64,000 nt of DNA, taken from contig CM047815.1 in NCBI GenBank assembly GCA_026214975.1, positions 83,472,800-83,536,799 on the forward strand. Direction: 5' to 3'. Under the pieces are notes generated by a model. It had not been told where the DNA came from. It saw only the letters and a program-made list of their open reading frames with translations, and did not search any database. This document shows positions 1 through 10,494 of this stretch, one piece after another (positions within the stretch are counted from its first letter, which is position 1; every line of letters starts with the position of its first letter). Source of the DNA: Gentiana macrophylla (Eukaryota; Streptophyta; Magnoliopsida; Gentianales; Gentianaceae). The translations under genes and the position numbers were made by a program.

Positions 1-420
1 TTAAGAGGAGGGTATGCATTGCTTCTCCCCCCTATATATTTCAGATGGCTTCTTCTAGTTTATGGGTCTCTATAGCTTCGACTTATTTTTGTCGTCGTTT
101 CAGAGAAATTGTGGATGTTATTGTTGGTTAAAACACTGCGGCAGAATGGGAAAATTGTGCAAACACCCACAAATTATTTTCCTACTGTAAAGCGCAAGCG
201 GAATGATATACTAGCGAAAAACTACGTAGTGAAATAAAAAAGCGAGAATAAAAATAGCATAATTTTAACGTTTAAAACCCTCTCAACGCCAGCGTGAGAG
301 TAAAAACCACGGCGTCGGAGCCCTCAAAAATCTCCACTAACAATGTAAATAAGAATCTGAAGTGTTCGCGTCACAACAACTCAATACCAATAAAAATACA
401 AGAATATAAGAGTTGTAGAA
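1..420. other. Unassigned AT-rich stretch
   Basis: No convincing coding frame, TIR pair or LTR is visible. Short open frames occur on both strands but show no recognisable domain. A T-rich segment with AG acceptor-like sites near 40-110 could be the edge of something starting left of the window, but nothing supports a specific call. Confidence 0.3.
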
Positions 421-725
421 AGATGTGACAAAATACATTTTCAAGTCGTTTTAACACCTTTATTTCACGTATCAGTGCTGTTCGGTTTGCACCGACATTT
501 TTTAAATTCCCCGTTGAAAAATTCAACTTCGCCCCGTTGAATTTTCCCCTGGCCCGTTGAATTTCACCCTCGCCCAGCCTGTTGGATTTTAAACGGGCTA
601 GGGGAATTTTCAACGGGACGAAGTTGAAATTTTCAACGAGGACTTAAAAAATGTCGATTAATTTCGGCCGGCGTGAAATAAAGGTGTAAAAAACGCGAAA
701 ATGTATTTTCTCAAAAGATGTCACC
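421..725. mobile_element. Foldback/MITE-like inverted repeat
   Basis: The sequence from about 421 to 560 is repeated in inverted orientation from about 590 to 725, so the whole can fold into one long hairpin with arms of about 130 bases and a short centre. Both arms hold the same ordered blocks (TGACA, AAATACATTTT, ACACCTTTATTTCACG, CGACATTTTTTAA, CAACTTCG, CCCGTTGAA). Arms differ by small indels, for example about 10 extra bases near 710. No transposase is present. Exact ends and target duplication are not clear. A small-RNA-producing foldback element or MITE is the simplest explanation. Confidence 0.7.
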
Positions 726-1170
726 AAAAATAAAAGCAAATTTCAATCTACGAAGAAGCGAGTGCGCGACGCATTTCAGATTAACCAACCGACCGTGCAG
801 ATTGATGTAGTTAAAAGCGTAGAAACAAAGATCTTGATAAATATCACTCGTTGTTGGACAGCCGATTGACATGCATTTTACTCTATTTTTACACTGATAG
901 TTGAATCAAGTTCTCAATGTTATGGCTATTTTCTTTGCAGTACCATTCGAACTTTCTTTCTTGCAATGCTGAAGATATGCTTGGTCCAATTTATACAAGT
1001 AAATGGAACAATAAAACTAAAGACAACGATGATGGCAATAGTTCCAACTTTTTAACTTTGATTTTTTTTTTCCCTTTCCTTTTACTCCACACACAATTGG
1101 AAACTTACACGAAACCTTTCAGCGATCATGGACCACAAAACAGTGAAAGTGGTCCAACGGTTATGGAGTT
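726..1170. other. Non-coding flank of copia I
   Basis: AT-rich sequence between the foldback element and the copia I target duplication. The open frame at 917-1174 has no recognisable domain and runs straight into the LTR boundary, so I do not call it a gene. Confidence 0.4.
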
Positions 1171-1175
1171 TTAGC

Positions 1176-1673
1176 TGTTGGATCATTAATCCAACGTTCG
1201 AATTTATATGTGAAATAATTATTTATTATGATTGTCGATAAATATTAACCCGATGTAAAGTGATCTAATACTAGTATTCGGTTTATTGGGTTATGATGTA
1301 TCATTAGGGTGTGGCCTTTTATGTGTAGAAGAGTAAGTGGTAATTTTATTTCGTTGATGGGTAGAAATCTTTGAAATGGAAATACCTAAAATATATTTAT
1401 TTATATAAGGAGGTTATGGTCACTGCACACACACCGATCTATTCTCCTCCGCCTTCCATTACCGAGAAAGTGAACTACGAGAGAATTTAAAGGGTTCTGT
1501 GAAAATTACTTGAGCGGTGTGTAGATCCAGAAGATCGATCCTACAACATCTTGGGATCTTCCGCTTTATGGATTCGGGTATGTTTACGTTTAATTCTTGT
1601 TTTGATTCTCGATAGTTTAGCGATAACGATCCCGGATTGAAGTGATTCATATCGCATAAAGTTAGATCAAACA
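1176..1673 (+). repeat. 5' LTR of copia I
   Basis: This 498-base LTR starts TG and ends CA and is preceded by TTAGC. It contains a TATA-like stretch (TTATATAAGG near 1401-1410) expected at the U3/R border. It matches 7251-7741 along its whole length. Confidence 0.93.
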
Positions 1674-2526
1674 AGTGGTAGCGAGCCGGGGTTATGTTAG
1701 ATTATCGGGAATCGTTTTTATTTATTTCTGAATCAATTCGCTTATACGGATCGGTCTTAAAAGATAATGTTTTGTGGTATTCTTGTTAAGTCGAAGGCTT
1801 ATTATCTTTGCCGATTCAATTAAGAAAATCTTGCTGCATCGAAATAAAAGGCCGATGATATAGTTGAGATGAGATGCATGTTACGGTATTTGCAAATTGC
1901 GATTCACGTCTGGGCTTAAGACTTCGGTATCTAGTTTATCAACACTGAGTGGTAAATGGAGTATTGCAATTAGTTTATTCATTCGTTTCTTTCTCTGGTT
2001 GATTAAAGAAATAAGACAATGGTTGAATTCCTCAATTCACCTTGTTCTCGGTTCGGCGGCAGGAGGAAGGACTATATTAGGGTTTATTTATTTTTATTTT
2101 TATTTTATTAGTGGACCTTTGTGTTCTAAAGTCGACAGCATCAAGAATAGGGTTTATAAGTTTATTCCTTTTTTTTTTTGTTTTGTTAAAATCAAATAAA
2201 ATAAAAATAAAGGAAATTCCTGACATTTATAATAAATAAATAAATGGGGTTACGGTTAGATTGTCCGTGGCATTAGACATAAAGTACGGTATCAGTAAAG
2301 TTTGCAATTTGCTATAATCTTTGTGAATTAAAAAAAAAAAACTATTTTGTAATTGAAGCAATGCAGCATTTTGTTCGGTCCAGGTTAAATATACATGTAT
2401 ATTCAGGACTTAGAAAATGTTTTTGGGCTTTTATTCCGTTGGACGTTTATTCCATATATTCAGGACGTTTATTCTAAGTTTAAGGACTTAGACATAATTT
2501 GTACATATAAAGTATTATAATAAGTG

Positions 2527-2831
2527 GGAAATTAGGGATAAGGACACTTAATGAAATATTTTTAAGAATATGACCATTTTACATATTTTTATAGGGAGAA
2601 TGACAAGCATGCATAATTTTATAAATGGAAGGACAAACAGTGAATCCAAAAATCGGTGAATCTCCCCAGTGAATCCCGAAATCAGTGGATTTCGACAGTG
2701 AATTTCGTCAGTGAATTTCAAACACAAGTGAATTTCAAACACAAGTGAATTTCGACAGTGAATAAATAGTTTTGTCGCTTTATTCAAAAGTTTTAAAAAG
2801 CCCTTCTACTCAATTGATGAAATATTTTCAT
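2527..2831. repeat. GTGAAT-rich dispersed repeat, copy 1
   Basis: Shares its ends and internal order with 8463-8824: both begin GAAA(A)TTAGGGATAAGGACAC and end CTACTCAATTGATGAAATATTTT. The centre consists of repeated short units around GTGAATTTCGA, spaced irregularly. No coding capacity and no obvious terminal inverted repeats. This copy lies inside copia I, so it was either carried by the element or inserted into it later. Confidence 0.75.
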
Positions 2832-3349
2832 TCTCTCCATCATTCCCCCTATAATAAGATCTGAAGAAATGAATAACTCAATTTTGATAGATCTATTTTA
2901 AAGATCATTACGGTAAAATCAAGTATTGATATATTGCGGTATTAGCATTTATTATGTCTCTAAGTGGATTTGTTGAAGCGATATGTCGCCAAAGTGGCCT
3001 CTACGTGGAAATAGATTCATAGTGGGATGTAAAATGGTTTGTGTTTTTTATTAATTCATGCAGATAGTATTCGGCCAAAGGAAGGATATTATTTGGCGAG
3101 TGTAAATACACTGTGGTGATAAATACGTGACAATTATTTGGTTTCCATTTGGGTAATAGATACACGGTCCAAAGATTGGTCTATTATTTGGCAGATTTAT
3201 TGTCGATGTTGATCACTACGCCAAGATGTCAATTACGAGTTAGTATTATCGCCCAAAGATGAGATATTAATGTCGTGCCGGCATTTTGTGATGGGAAAAT
3301 ATATCATAAATTTGTTTGATTTTGGATATTCTTGGATCTTATATATGTG

Positions 3350-6300
3350 AGCCTAAGGTTATTAAGTTGTTTTACGTGTTCGATTATAAGTTACGCTTTA
3401 AAGTATATCTGCTCATTTAAGCATTATATTCCTTCACTTATGGAATATCATTTCAAGAGTTAGAAAGAATGGGTTTATTATGTTCTTTGGCATTATGAAT
3501 CTAGACTTGACATTTAAATATGATCCTCATAAACCTCTCAGTTAGAATAGAAAAGTCAAACAAATTTGTACTTTGAGAAATGTGAGTGATTAAACAGGTT
3601 GAGTCTTTGATTATTAGGGAAGCCAATCCAAATACTCTTAGAAGTGACATAAATGCTATGGTGACCAATAAGGAAAATTTTTGTGTGTTTAATAGAGTTT
3701 CACAATGCCATGAAGAGAAAGAGCGAGGCAACTTGTCATGTCTTAGCTAATCTCCGTAAAGTGCACAAGGACTAATGCAACATAATGGCACATTCTAAAA
3801 TTAGCTCATTTGATTTCCAAACTTTGGATATTTAATTTGGATATCGTGATGAACTCTTTGGTGCAATTTATCATTCTATATCTTCAAGCACAATATGGCA
3901 AATTAAATGTCAGTTATAAGCGACATAAGGAATTGTGGGAGTTGAAGAAATTGATTTCCATTTGAGTGCAAGAAGTCGAATGATTTTAAATTTGGACAAC
4001 GAGAAAATGCTAAATATGGTCACCATTAAAGGTAAGGACACAACAAAATTTAAGTTTAAGTAATTTGCTAGCATTTAGCACTAAGGCGAAAGTGACAACG
4101 TAAGGATATTGGTTGTATTTTATGCCAATAGGTAGATACACAATGAAAGATTGCTTGTAGTGTCATGCTAAGTGAGCAAATAAAGTTAAGTTTTCCTTTT
4201 GGGTTTGTTAAGGGGTTGAGTTGATTTATGTGCCTGAACACACTTGGTGGATAGATTCTGATGCAACTATTCATTTGAGCGTGAATATGCAGAGTAGCTA
4301 GCATTATCGATCACCGGTTGATGTTGAAAGATATATTTTTGTGGGTGATGGTGATGCAATAAAGTTTAAGGCTATTCAGAAACTAGATTGTTACTGAAGA
4401 TTGAACATTTTCAGGATGATACCTTAGTCTTTCCAGGATTCAGATCAATTATGTTTGGCTTTCGGTGATAGTCTTGATTTGGTAGATACCATTGTATCTT
4501 TAATAACACTCTGCATTTAGTTTTCATGGCACAAATCAAATTTAACTAATGATGGTTCCTATATGGTTTGGCATTAGCATTTTTTGGAAATTTTTTGAAA
4601 GAGAATATAAAGGCTTGTGCCAGATGGAACATTTGGTCCCCTTGATTTGTCAGATGATCTTGTCTGAGTAGGTTGTATCAAGGGATAACAAACCAAAATA
4701 AGGAGATTAGGTATATGATTGCTCTAAGTATGTCTTAGAATTGATGCGTATGGTCACTTGCTATTTATTCCCTACGGTATGTTGGAATGTTCAGCAACAA
4801 AGTATCACATTCATAGACGATTATTTGCTTCTAATTCCTTGGAACAAATGGCAGTCACTGTGGAAATTAAAGATAGCGACTTATACTAAATAAATACCCC
4901 ACTACAACAAGATGGCAAAACCCCATATGAAATATGGTGAGGGTAACCAGTAAAGATCGGTGTAATCATATTGGTGGTTGTCCAATTAAGGTTAGGACTA
5001 AAAGCCAAAGGAAAGAAAATTAGACTACAGTTAATTGTTATGTTATGTGGTCTTTTTTCAAGAGATCCGGGGTTTTAAGTTCTATGGTCCTACTTCTAGT
5101 TTTTTTTTGTTTTGATTTTTAGAAGGGATTTGCAAGGTTCCTTGAGGATATTGAGTTTGGGGGGGAAGATAAGGTATGAAATATTGTCTTTAAAGAAGAG
5201 CCTACCATTACTCTTCCTACAGTGGCAGTTGGTAACAATTTGTTTTTTCCCAAATGGGATGTATACTATTGCCAGATACGGTTTATGACAATATTCTTGA
5301 ACTTCCAATTAGGCAACATCAACATCCTCAAGAACCTATATAGGAGCAACTTGAGCATACGAGGTACCACATGAGAAATAAGTGGCACCACAACTTAAGC
5401 ACTCTAATAGAGAGTTGAGGTCAACAATTCGGGATGATTATATTGTTTACCTCCTTGAGCATAAGGATCATGGAACCATAGAGAACGATCCGGTTACCGT
5501 TCCCAATCCATGGAAAGCTCTAGCCCTTTCAGGATAAATATGGCTCTACTTGCTCATATGGATTATGAGTTACATTAGATGGATGTAAAGACAATGTTTA
5601 TCAGTGGTGGCATTGATTTGGTGATGCCAGAAAACTTTTCATTTGGTGACGCAAAGAATATGGTTTGCAAACTAAAGAAACCTATCAATGGACTCAAATA
5701 GTTTTCCCGTCAATAGTATGTTAGATTTCATCAAATCATTGTCTCGTTTAGTTTTGAGTCAAATTCGGTTGATGAATGTATCTATCATAAGTTTAATGGG
5801 AGTAGGTTCATACTCTTGGTTTGACATGTTGATGATAACTAGTAACAATACAGATTTTGAGAGTGTTAAACTAAATCATTTCTCTCGTCCGGATTTGAGT
5901 TGAAAGATTTAGCTGACGCAAGTTCAGTTTCGGGATCCATGTATATCGGGGTTATCCCTGAGGTATTATTGGATCATTACAAACAGACTACATCGATAAA
6001 GTTTTCTTAAGAGATTCGACATGCTAGATTGTAAACCACATGGTACCCCTGTGTCTAAGTGAGACAAGTTTAGTCTCAAACTGTGCCTTTTCTAATTATT
6101 TAAAGTAGGAGGAAATGCAGTAGATTCCCTTTGATATATTTATTGGGAGTCTAATGTGTGCTTAGGTTTGTACATGTCTGGTTATTGTGTACATTTCAGT
6201 CAGTTGAGAGTGATTCTTAAAAGATCTGGAAAGGGTCATTTGGTCACAGCCTATAAGGTTATAAAGTACTTACAGAAAATAAAATATAAGATGCTCACAT

Positions 6301-6830
6301 ATCTGGAGTCAGAAAAGTTAGAGATCATTCGGTATACTGACTTAGATATTGGTGGATGTAAAGATACATTTAAATCCACGTAAGGTTTGTCTTCATTTTG
6401 TCACAAGAAGTTGTTTTTCTGAGAAGTGCTAAGCAGACACTTACGGCTTCTTTGACATTGAAGACAAAAATTTGGGGCATTTGAAGCCACTAGTGATGGG
6501 ATATAGATGCGGAAATATGTTTCACTGCTGTGAATTTGGTCATTGAATGACCACTAAGGTTTTATTGTGATAATAATTCCGCAGTGTTTTATCCCAACAA
6601 CAACAGGAGCTCATCAATGTCTAAGAACATTGATATAATGTTCCTGGTTGTTAAAGATAGAGTTCAAAGTGGAATGGTGTCTTTTGAAATTATCATGACA
6701 AACTCCATTATTGTGGATCCACTCACAAAGGGACAACCACCCAAGATGTTCTTGAGCATACTGCTCATATGGGTGTCATGTCTGTTAAGGATGCTTAGGC
6801 TTTGTGGGAGTTTGTAGTTGATAATGTTTG
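3350..6830 (+). pseudogene. Copia I gag-pol remnant
   Basis: Recognisable only in pieces and broken by many stops and frame changes. A gag remnant lies around 3350-4090. A protease active-site region (Trp-Trp-Ile-Asp-Ser context) is near 4245-4275 with the usual downstream VGDG segment around 4345. A reverse-transcriptase block with the MDVKT and CKLKKPINGLK segments lies at about 5575-5700. RNase H and the copia C-terminal block (NNRSS, KNIDI, FLVVKDRVQSG, VDPLTKG) run from about 6290 to 6800. The order protease, integrase, RT, RNase H is that of Ty1/copia. Decay is spread throughout and includes many in-frame stops, unlike the indel-dominated damage of copia B and C. It cannot encode a functional polyprotein as written. 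Confidence 0.88.
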
Positions 6831-7250
6831 TTTCGATATAGACACATTTTTCGGTTATTCAGTTTAAAGTTAAGGTTAAGTTAAAGTTACAGTTCCTTCT
6901 GCAGAAATTTAAGTTTTGATGTTTCACACTTTGATCTCGATATACGGTTTTGATCTCATTAAGTTTAAGGTGGACCAGTTGGAAATATACATGTTAAGAT
7001 CACATGTCATGTTATTTCCATGCTACGCATCCACATCATGATCCATGTCATTCAGTTTTGTTAGCATACGTGATCATTGATGGGTCCCGTTACGATAGAT
7101 GTGACGATGGTCGCTTTGGTCCTATGTTGATGCGATTGATGGGACGGGATTGGTTATTGATACATTTTATGGCGACGACAAAGTTGGCGCTCATTCGGTT
7201 ATCCGGTGATAAATAATTATAAGGTTACACATATAGCCCAAGTGGGAGAT

Positions 7251-7741
7251 TGTTGGATCATTAATCCAACGTTGGGCTTATATGTGAAATAATTATTTAT
7301 TATGGATCATTAATAAATATTAACCCGATGTAAAAGTGATCTAATACGGTATTCGGTTTATTGGGTTATGATGTATCATTAGGGTGTGGGCTTTTATGTG
7401 TAGAGACTAAGTGGTAATTTCTATTTCGTTGATGGGTAGAAATGGAAATACCTAAAATATAATTTCACTATATAAGGAGGGTTATGGTCCCTAGGTCACA
7501 CCGATCTATTCTCCTCTGCCTCCCATTACCAGAAAGAGAACTACAGAGAATTCTAAAGGGTTCCTCTGAAAATTACTAGACGGTGTGTAGATCTAGAAGA
7601 TCGATCTTACAACATCTTCAGGATCTTCCGCTGCTATGGATTCGGGTATGTTTACAGTTTAATTCTTGTTTTGATTCTTGATAGTTTAGCATAACGATCC
7701 TGGATTGAAGTGATTCATATCACATAAAGTTAGATCAAACA
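7251..7741 (+). repeat. 3' LTR of copia I
   Basis: This 491-base partner of the 1176-1673 repeat is followed by the TTAGC target duplication at 7742-7746 and preceded by a purine-rich tract. Confidence 0.93.
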
Positions 7742-7946
7742 TTAGCTAATTGTGACGTAAGAGATGTAGGGAGACCGTATGTGTATACTTTATGGTATCT
7801 ATGTACTTAAGCAGTGATATTTCAATAGTTGTGATATAATCATATGGCACAATGATGCTTCTATGGTTATGTTGTAATGCTAGTCATATTTGTGATTTAG
7901 TAGCCTAAGTCTTTCTATTTTAACTTCCGTATTTATTTGATTATTA

Positions 7947-8219
7947 CTACCTCCGGTCTAAAATATAAGTCATCCTAGGAGTTTTCACACAGATTAAGGA
8001 ATTGGTTGAATGTCATTAATTTGAAGGTTAATGTCTAAAATACCCCTTGACTATCATTAATACAATAGTTGTTAAGTAATGAAAAGTTGTTGAATTCATA
8101 ATAAATTAGGGGTAAGAGATAGAAAGAAGCAATAAATGTTGCATTGGTAATGTAGAATGACTTATATTATGGGACAAGTAGAAAAGTGTAGGATGACTTA
8201 TATTATGGACCGGAGGTAG
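7947..8219. mobile_element. Stowaway-like MITE
   Basis: Terminal inverted repeats of about 30 bases (CTACCTCCGGTCTAAAATAT at the left, its near-complement ending GACCGGAGGTAG at the right) are flanked by TA on both sides (7945-7946 and 8220-8221). Length 273 bases, AT-rich, no ORF. The CTACCTCCG-type end and TA duplication are typical of plant Stowaway/mariner-derived MITEs. Confidence 0.9.
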
Positions 8220-8340
8220 TACCATTAATTGCATAAAGTTTCGTGATTCATGAAATTTTTAAATCATGAATCCTGAACAAATGAACCGGATCTAGAAATG
8301 GCTCATGTATTCGGGTCAAGGGGTTACGACTATAATTTTG

Positions 8341-8375
8341 TACTCCCTCCGTTCCATAATAACTGTGACAATTGT
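8341..8375. mobile_element. Lone Stowaway-type terminus
   Basis: The string TACTCCCTCCGTTCCATAAT followed by AACTGTGACA is a typical Stowaway end, but no matching right terminus is visible downstream. The GTGAAT-rich repeat begins about 90 bases later, so the MITE is probably truncated. Confidence 0.55.
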
Positions 8376-8462
8376 TAAAATATTTTGTTTCATTTTATAT
8401 GAGGCAGTACAATTTTCAACGCAACATTTATTGTGTTTTTACTTGATTTACCCTTATTTATT

Positions 8463-8824
8463 ATGGAAAATTAGGGATAAGGACACAATCTAGAATATTT
8501 TTAAATAACAGGACATCTACATATTTTTTATAGGGAGAATGAATATTGCATAATTTTATAGCGAGATAATGACAAACGGTGAATCCGAAAATCGGTGAAT
8601 CTCTCCGGTAAATCCCGAAATCGATTGAATTTTGTGCGGTGAATTTCGACATTGAATCACGAAAATTAGTGAATTTAACAATGAATTTTGAAAATTAGTG
8701 AATATCGACGGTGAATTTGGGTGAATTTAAAACAAGTGAATTTCGACCCAGGTGAATAAATAGTTTTATTATTTATGCAAAAGTTTGAAAAAGATCCTTC
8801 TACTCAATTGATGAAATATTTTTG
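8463..8824. repeat. GTGAAT-rich dispersed repeat, copy 2
   Basis: Second copy of the family at 2527-2831, same ends, with a longer and more irregular GTGAAT(TTCGA) interior. Function unknown; the shared ends argue for a mobile origin. Confidence 0.75.
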
Positions 8825-9200
8825 TTCTTCTCTCATTCACTATTTATTACACTATGAGATATAAAAAAAAGAAAGCATATTAATTATATCAAAAACATTC
8901 TAGTCGTATTAAATTCTAAAAGTTAATCGATTAACTCACATCCTTAATATATGTGATTTGAAAAGCTGCGCGAGATAAATTGAAGAGAAGACTCCTTTAT
9001 ACTGTTATTTTTAATGTGTTTTAGTGCAAGATTAAAGGAAAGCCAGGGTTTATTGGGAGGCAAATATTTTAGCCAAAAATGAAAAGAAATCAAGAAAGAA
9101 ACGAAATTCGTTGAAGAAAAAAAAGTAGGAAAAAAAAGTAGGAAAAAAAAGGGAAATGAAAAGAAACTGAACGACAAATGGGGACCACTCCACTCCTTTG
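8825..9200. other. AT-rich upstream region of the kinesin gene
   Basis: No coding signal. The open frame on the minus strand at 8944-9177 is low complexity and reflects the A-rich GAAAAAAAAG tract at 9110-9165. Confidence 0.5.
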
Positions 9201-9212
9201 AGCTCCTATGTT

Positions 9213-9257
9213 AACGGAAAACGGTCAGGTGTTTAAGCTCACATTGGACACCAACGG
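9213..9257. promoter_or_regulatory. Cluster of three AACGG cores (MSA-like)
   Basis: AACGG occurs at 9213-9217, 9220-9224 (followed by TCA) and 9253-9257 within 45 bases, about 1.2 kb upstream of the kinesin ATG. AACGG is the core of the plant mitosis-specific activator element bound by three-repeat MYB (MYB3R) factors, which drives G2/M genes including several mitotic kinesins. The second copy fits the 3' half of the consensus (AACGGYYA); the others match only the core. Its role here is inferred. Confidence 0.45.
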
Positions 9258-9625
9258 TGTATGGAAGACCCTCAAAAATTCATTGTCCTTCAATTCTCGC
9301 ACAAATCATTTGTAGAATATCTTTGATAATAATTATTATTATTTTTGATCTATTTAGTATGCTTTTTCCCTTCTAATTACCTTCTTCTTCAGCAAATCTG
9401 CAAAGGTTCGTAATGCGTCTCTCCATATTCTCCCAGGTTCTTTCCTCTTACTCTTTCACCATCTCTAAAAAAGATCAATCTTTTGGTTGAATTAAAGCGC
9501 CAATTAGTAAAGGGCTCTCTGATTTCAATGCATTTGGCCTTAAATTAAACTTTGTTTTCTTACATATCTTGTAATCGATTTCTGAAATCAACCAACTTTC
9601 TGCATTCTAATTGAGAAATGCTACC

Positions 9626-9628
<3 letters not shown>

Positions 9629-9682
<54 letters not shown>
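9629..9682. repeat. (AT)n microsatellite
   Basis: About 54 bases of uninterrupted TA/AT dinucleotide in the presumed 5' untranslated or promoter region of the kinesin gene. Confidence 0.95.
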
Positions 9683-9687
<5 letters not shown>

Positions 9688-9995
9688 CTTGATTCTTGCA
9701 TGTTACGAAACATACAAGAATAGTTAGTTGACTGTAGCGTGTCGATCTTACCAAACATGCAATGCAATCAGGATGAATGCCCAAAAACTTTGCAGAAATT
9801 TGTGGCTTTTAGATTTTAGATTTTTATTAGATCTCAGGTTATTTTTTTATTCATAATGTTTCACAACAATTCCGATAGAATTAGGTGATATTTTGCATAG
9901 TTTTTGCTTATTTGATGATGGCAGCAAATTCCTTCTGGTTTTGGGAATAATTACCAGAAATTACAGTATTTATATACACTTCCTCTGTAATTTCG

Positions 9996-10024
9996 TTATT
10001 ATTATTATTATTATTATTATTATT
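9996..10024. repeat. (TTA)n microsatellite
   Basis: About nine to ten TTA/ATT trinucleotide units. Confidence 0.9.
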
Positions 10025-10494
10025 TAAAGCTTGAGTGTTGTTGTATTGGAAAATTGACTCCTGGCTTTACCCCTCCTTATAGGAAAAACACTGTGAAAAT
10101 GTGTGGTGATTGAATTTATAGATTGACCAAAATTCAGTTTAGGGGTAAATTGGTAATACTTTAACACTCACACTTGAAATGAGTTGTACAACTTTGCTAT
10201 ATCTTTCAACTTGATTGTTTTGTATTTAATGCAGGTTTTGTATGCGTAACACGATAATGTAAGTCTCTTTATTCGTGTCGTACTTAATCTTGATAATGAA
10301 AGTTTCACTTTGATTATCACTTGAATGATCTGGAGTTAGGGGAGACCGTTTCCAATGAATTGAAAACGAAAAATGACACAGATTCTTGAACCAGGAAACA
10401 TAATTCGTTTGTTTGATGCCTATGTCTGAAGCAGAAGAGCCACCTTGATGACTATTATTGTTTCTGGAGTTTGGCTAAATTGAGAAACTAGACA

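Larger units (their letters stand above)
1176..7741 (+). mobile_element. Copia I: old Ty1/copia LTR retrotransposon
   Basis: Direct repeats at 1176-1673 and 7251-7741 begin TGTTGGATCATTAATCCAAC and end in CA. They are flanked by a perfect 5-bp target duplication TTAGC (1171-1175 and 7742-7746). A tRNA-iMet-like primer site follows the left LTR (1676-1688, TGGTAGCGAGCC, a damaged form of the usual TGGTATCAGAGCC). A purine-rich tract AAGTGGGAGAT precedes the right LTR (7240-7250). Between them lie remnants of gag, protease, integrase, reverse transcriptase and RNase H in copia order. The LTRs differ by many substitutions and small indels, so the insertion is not recent. A copy of a GTGAAT-rich dispersed repeat sits in the leader at about 2527-2831. 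Confidence 0.95.

Noticed and set aside
9560..9784. Minus-strand frame with (Ile-Tyr)n
   Set aside because: It simply translates the (AT)n microsatellite.
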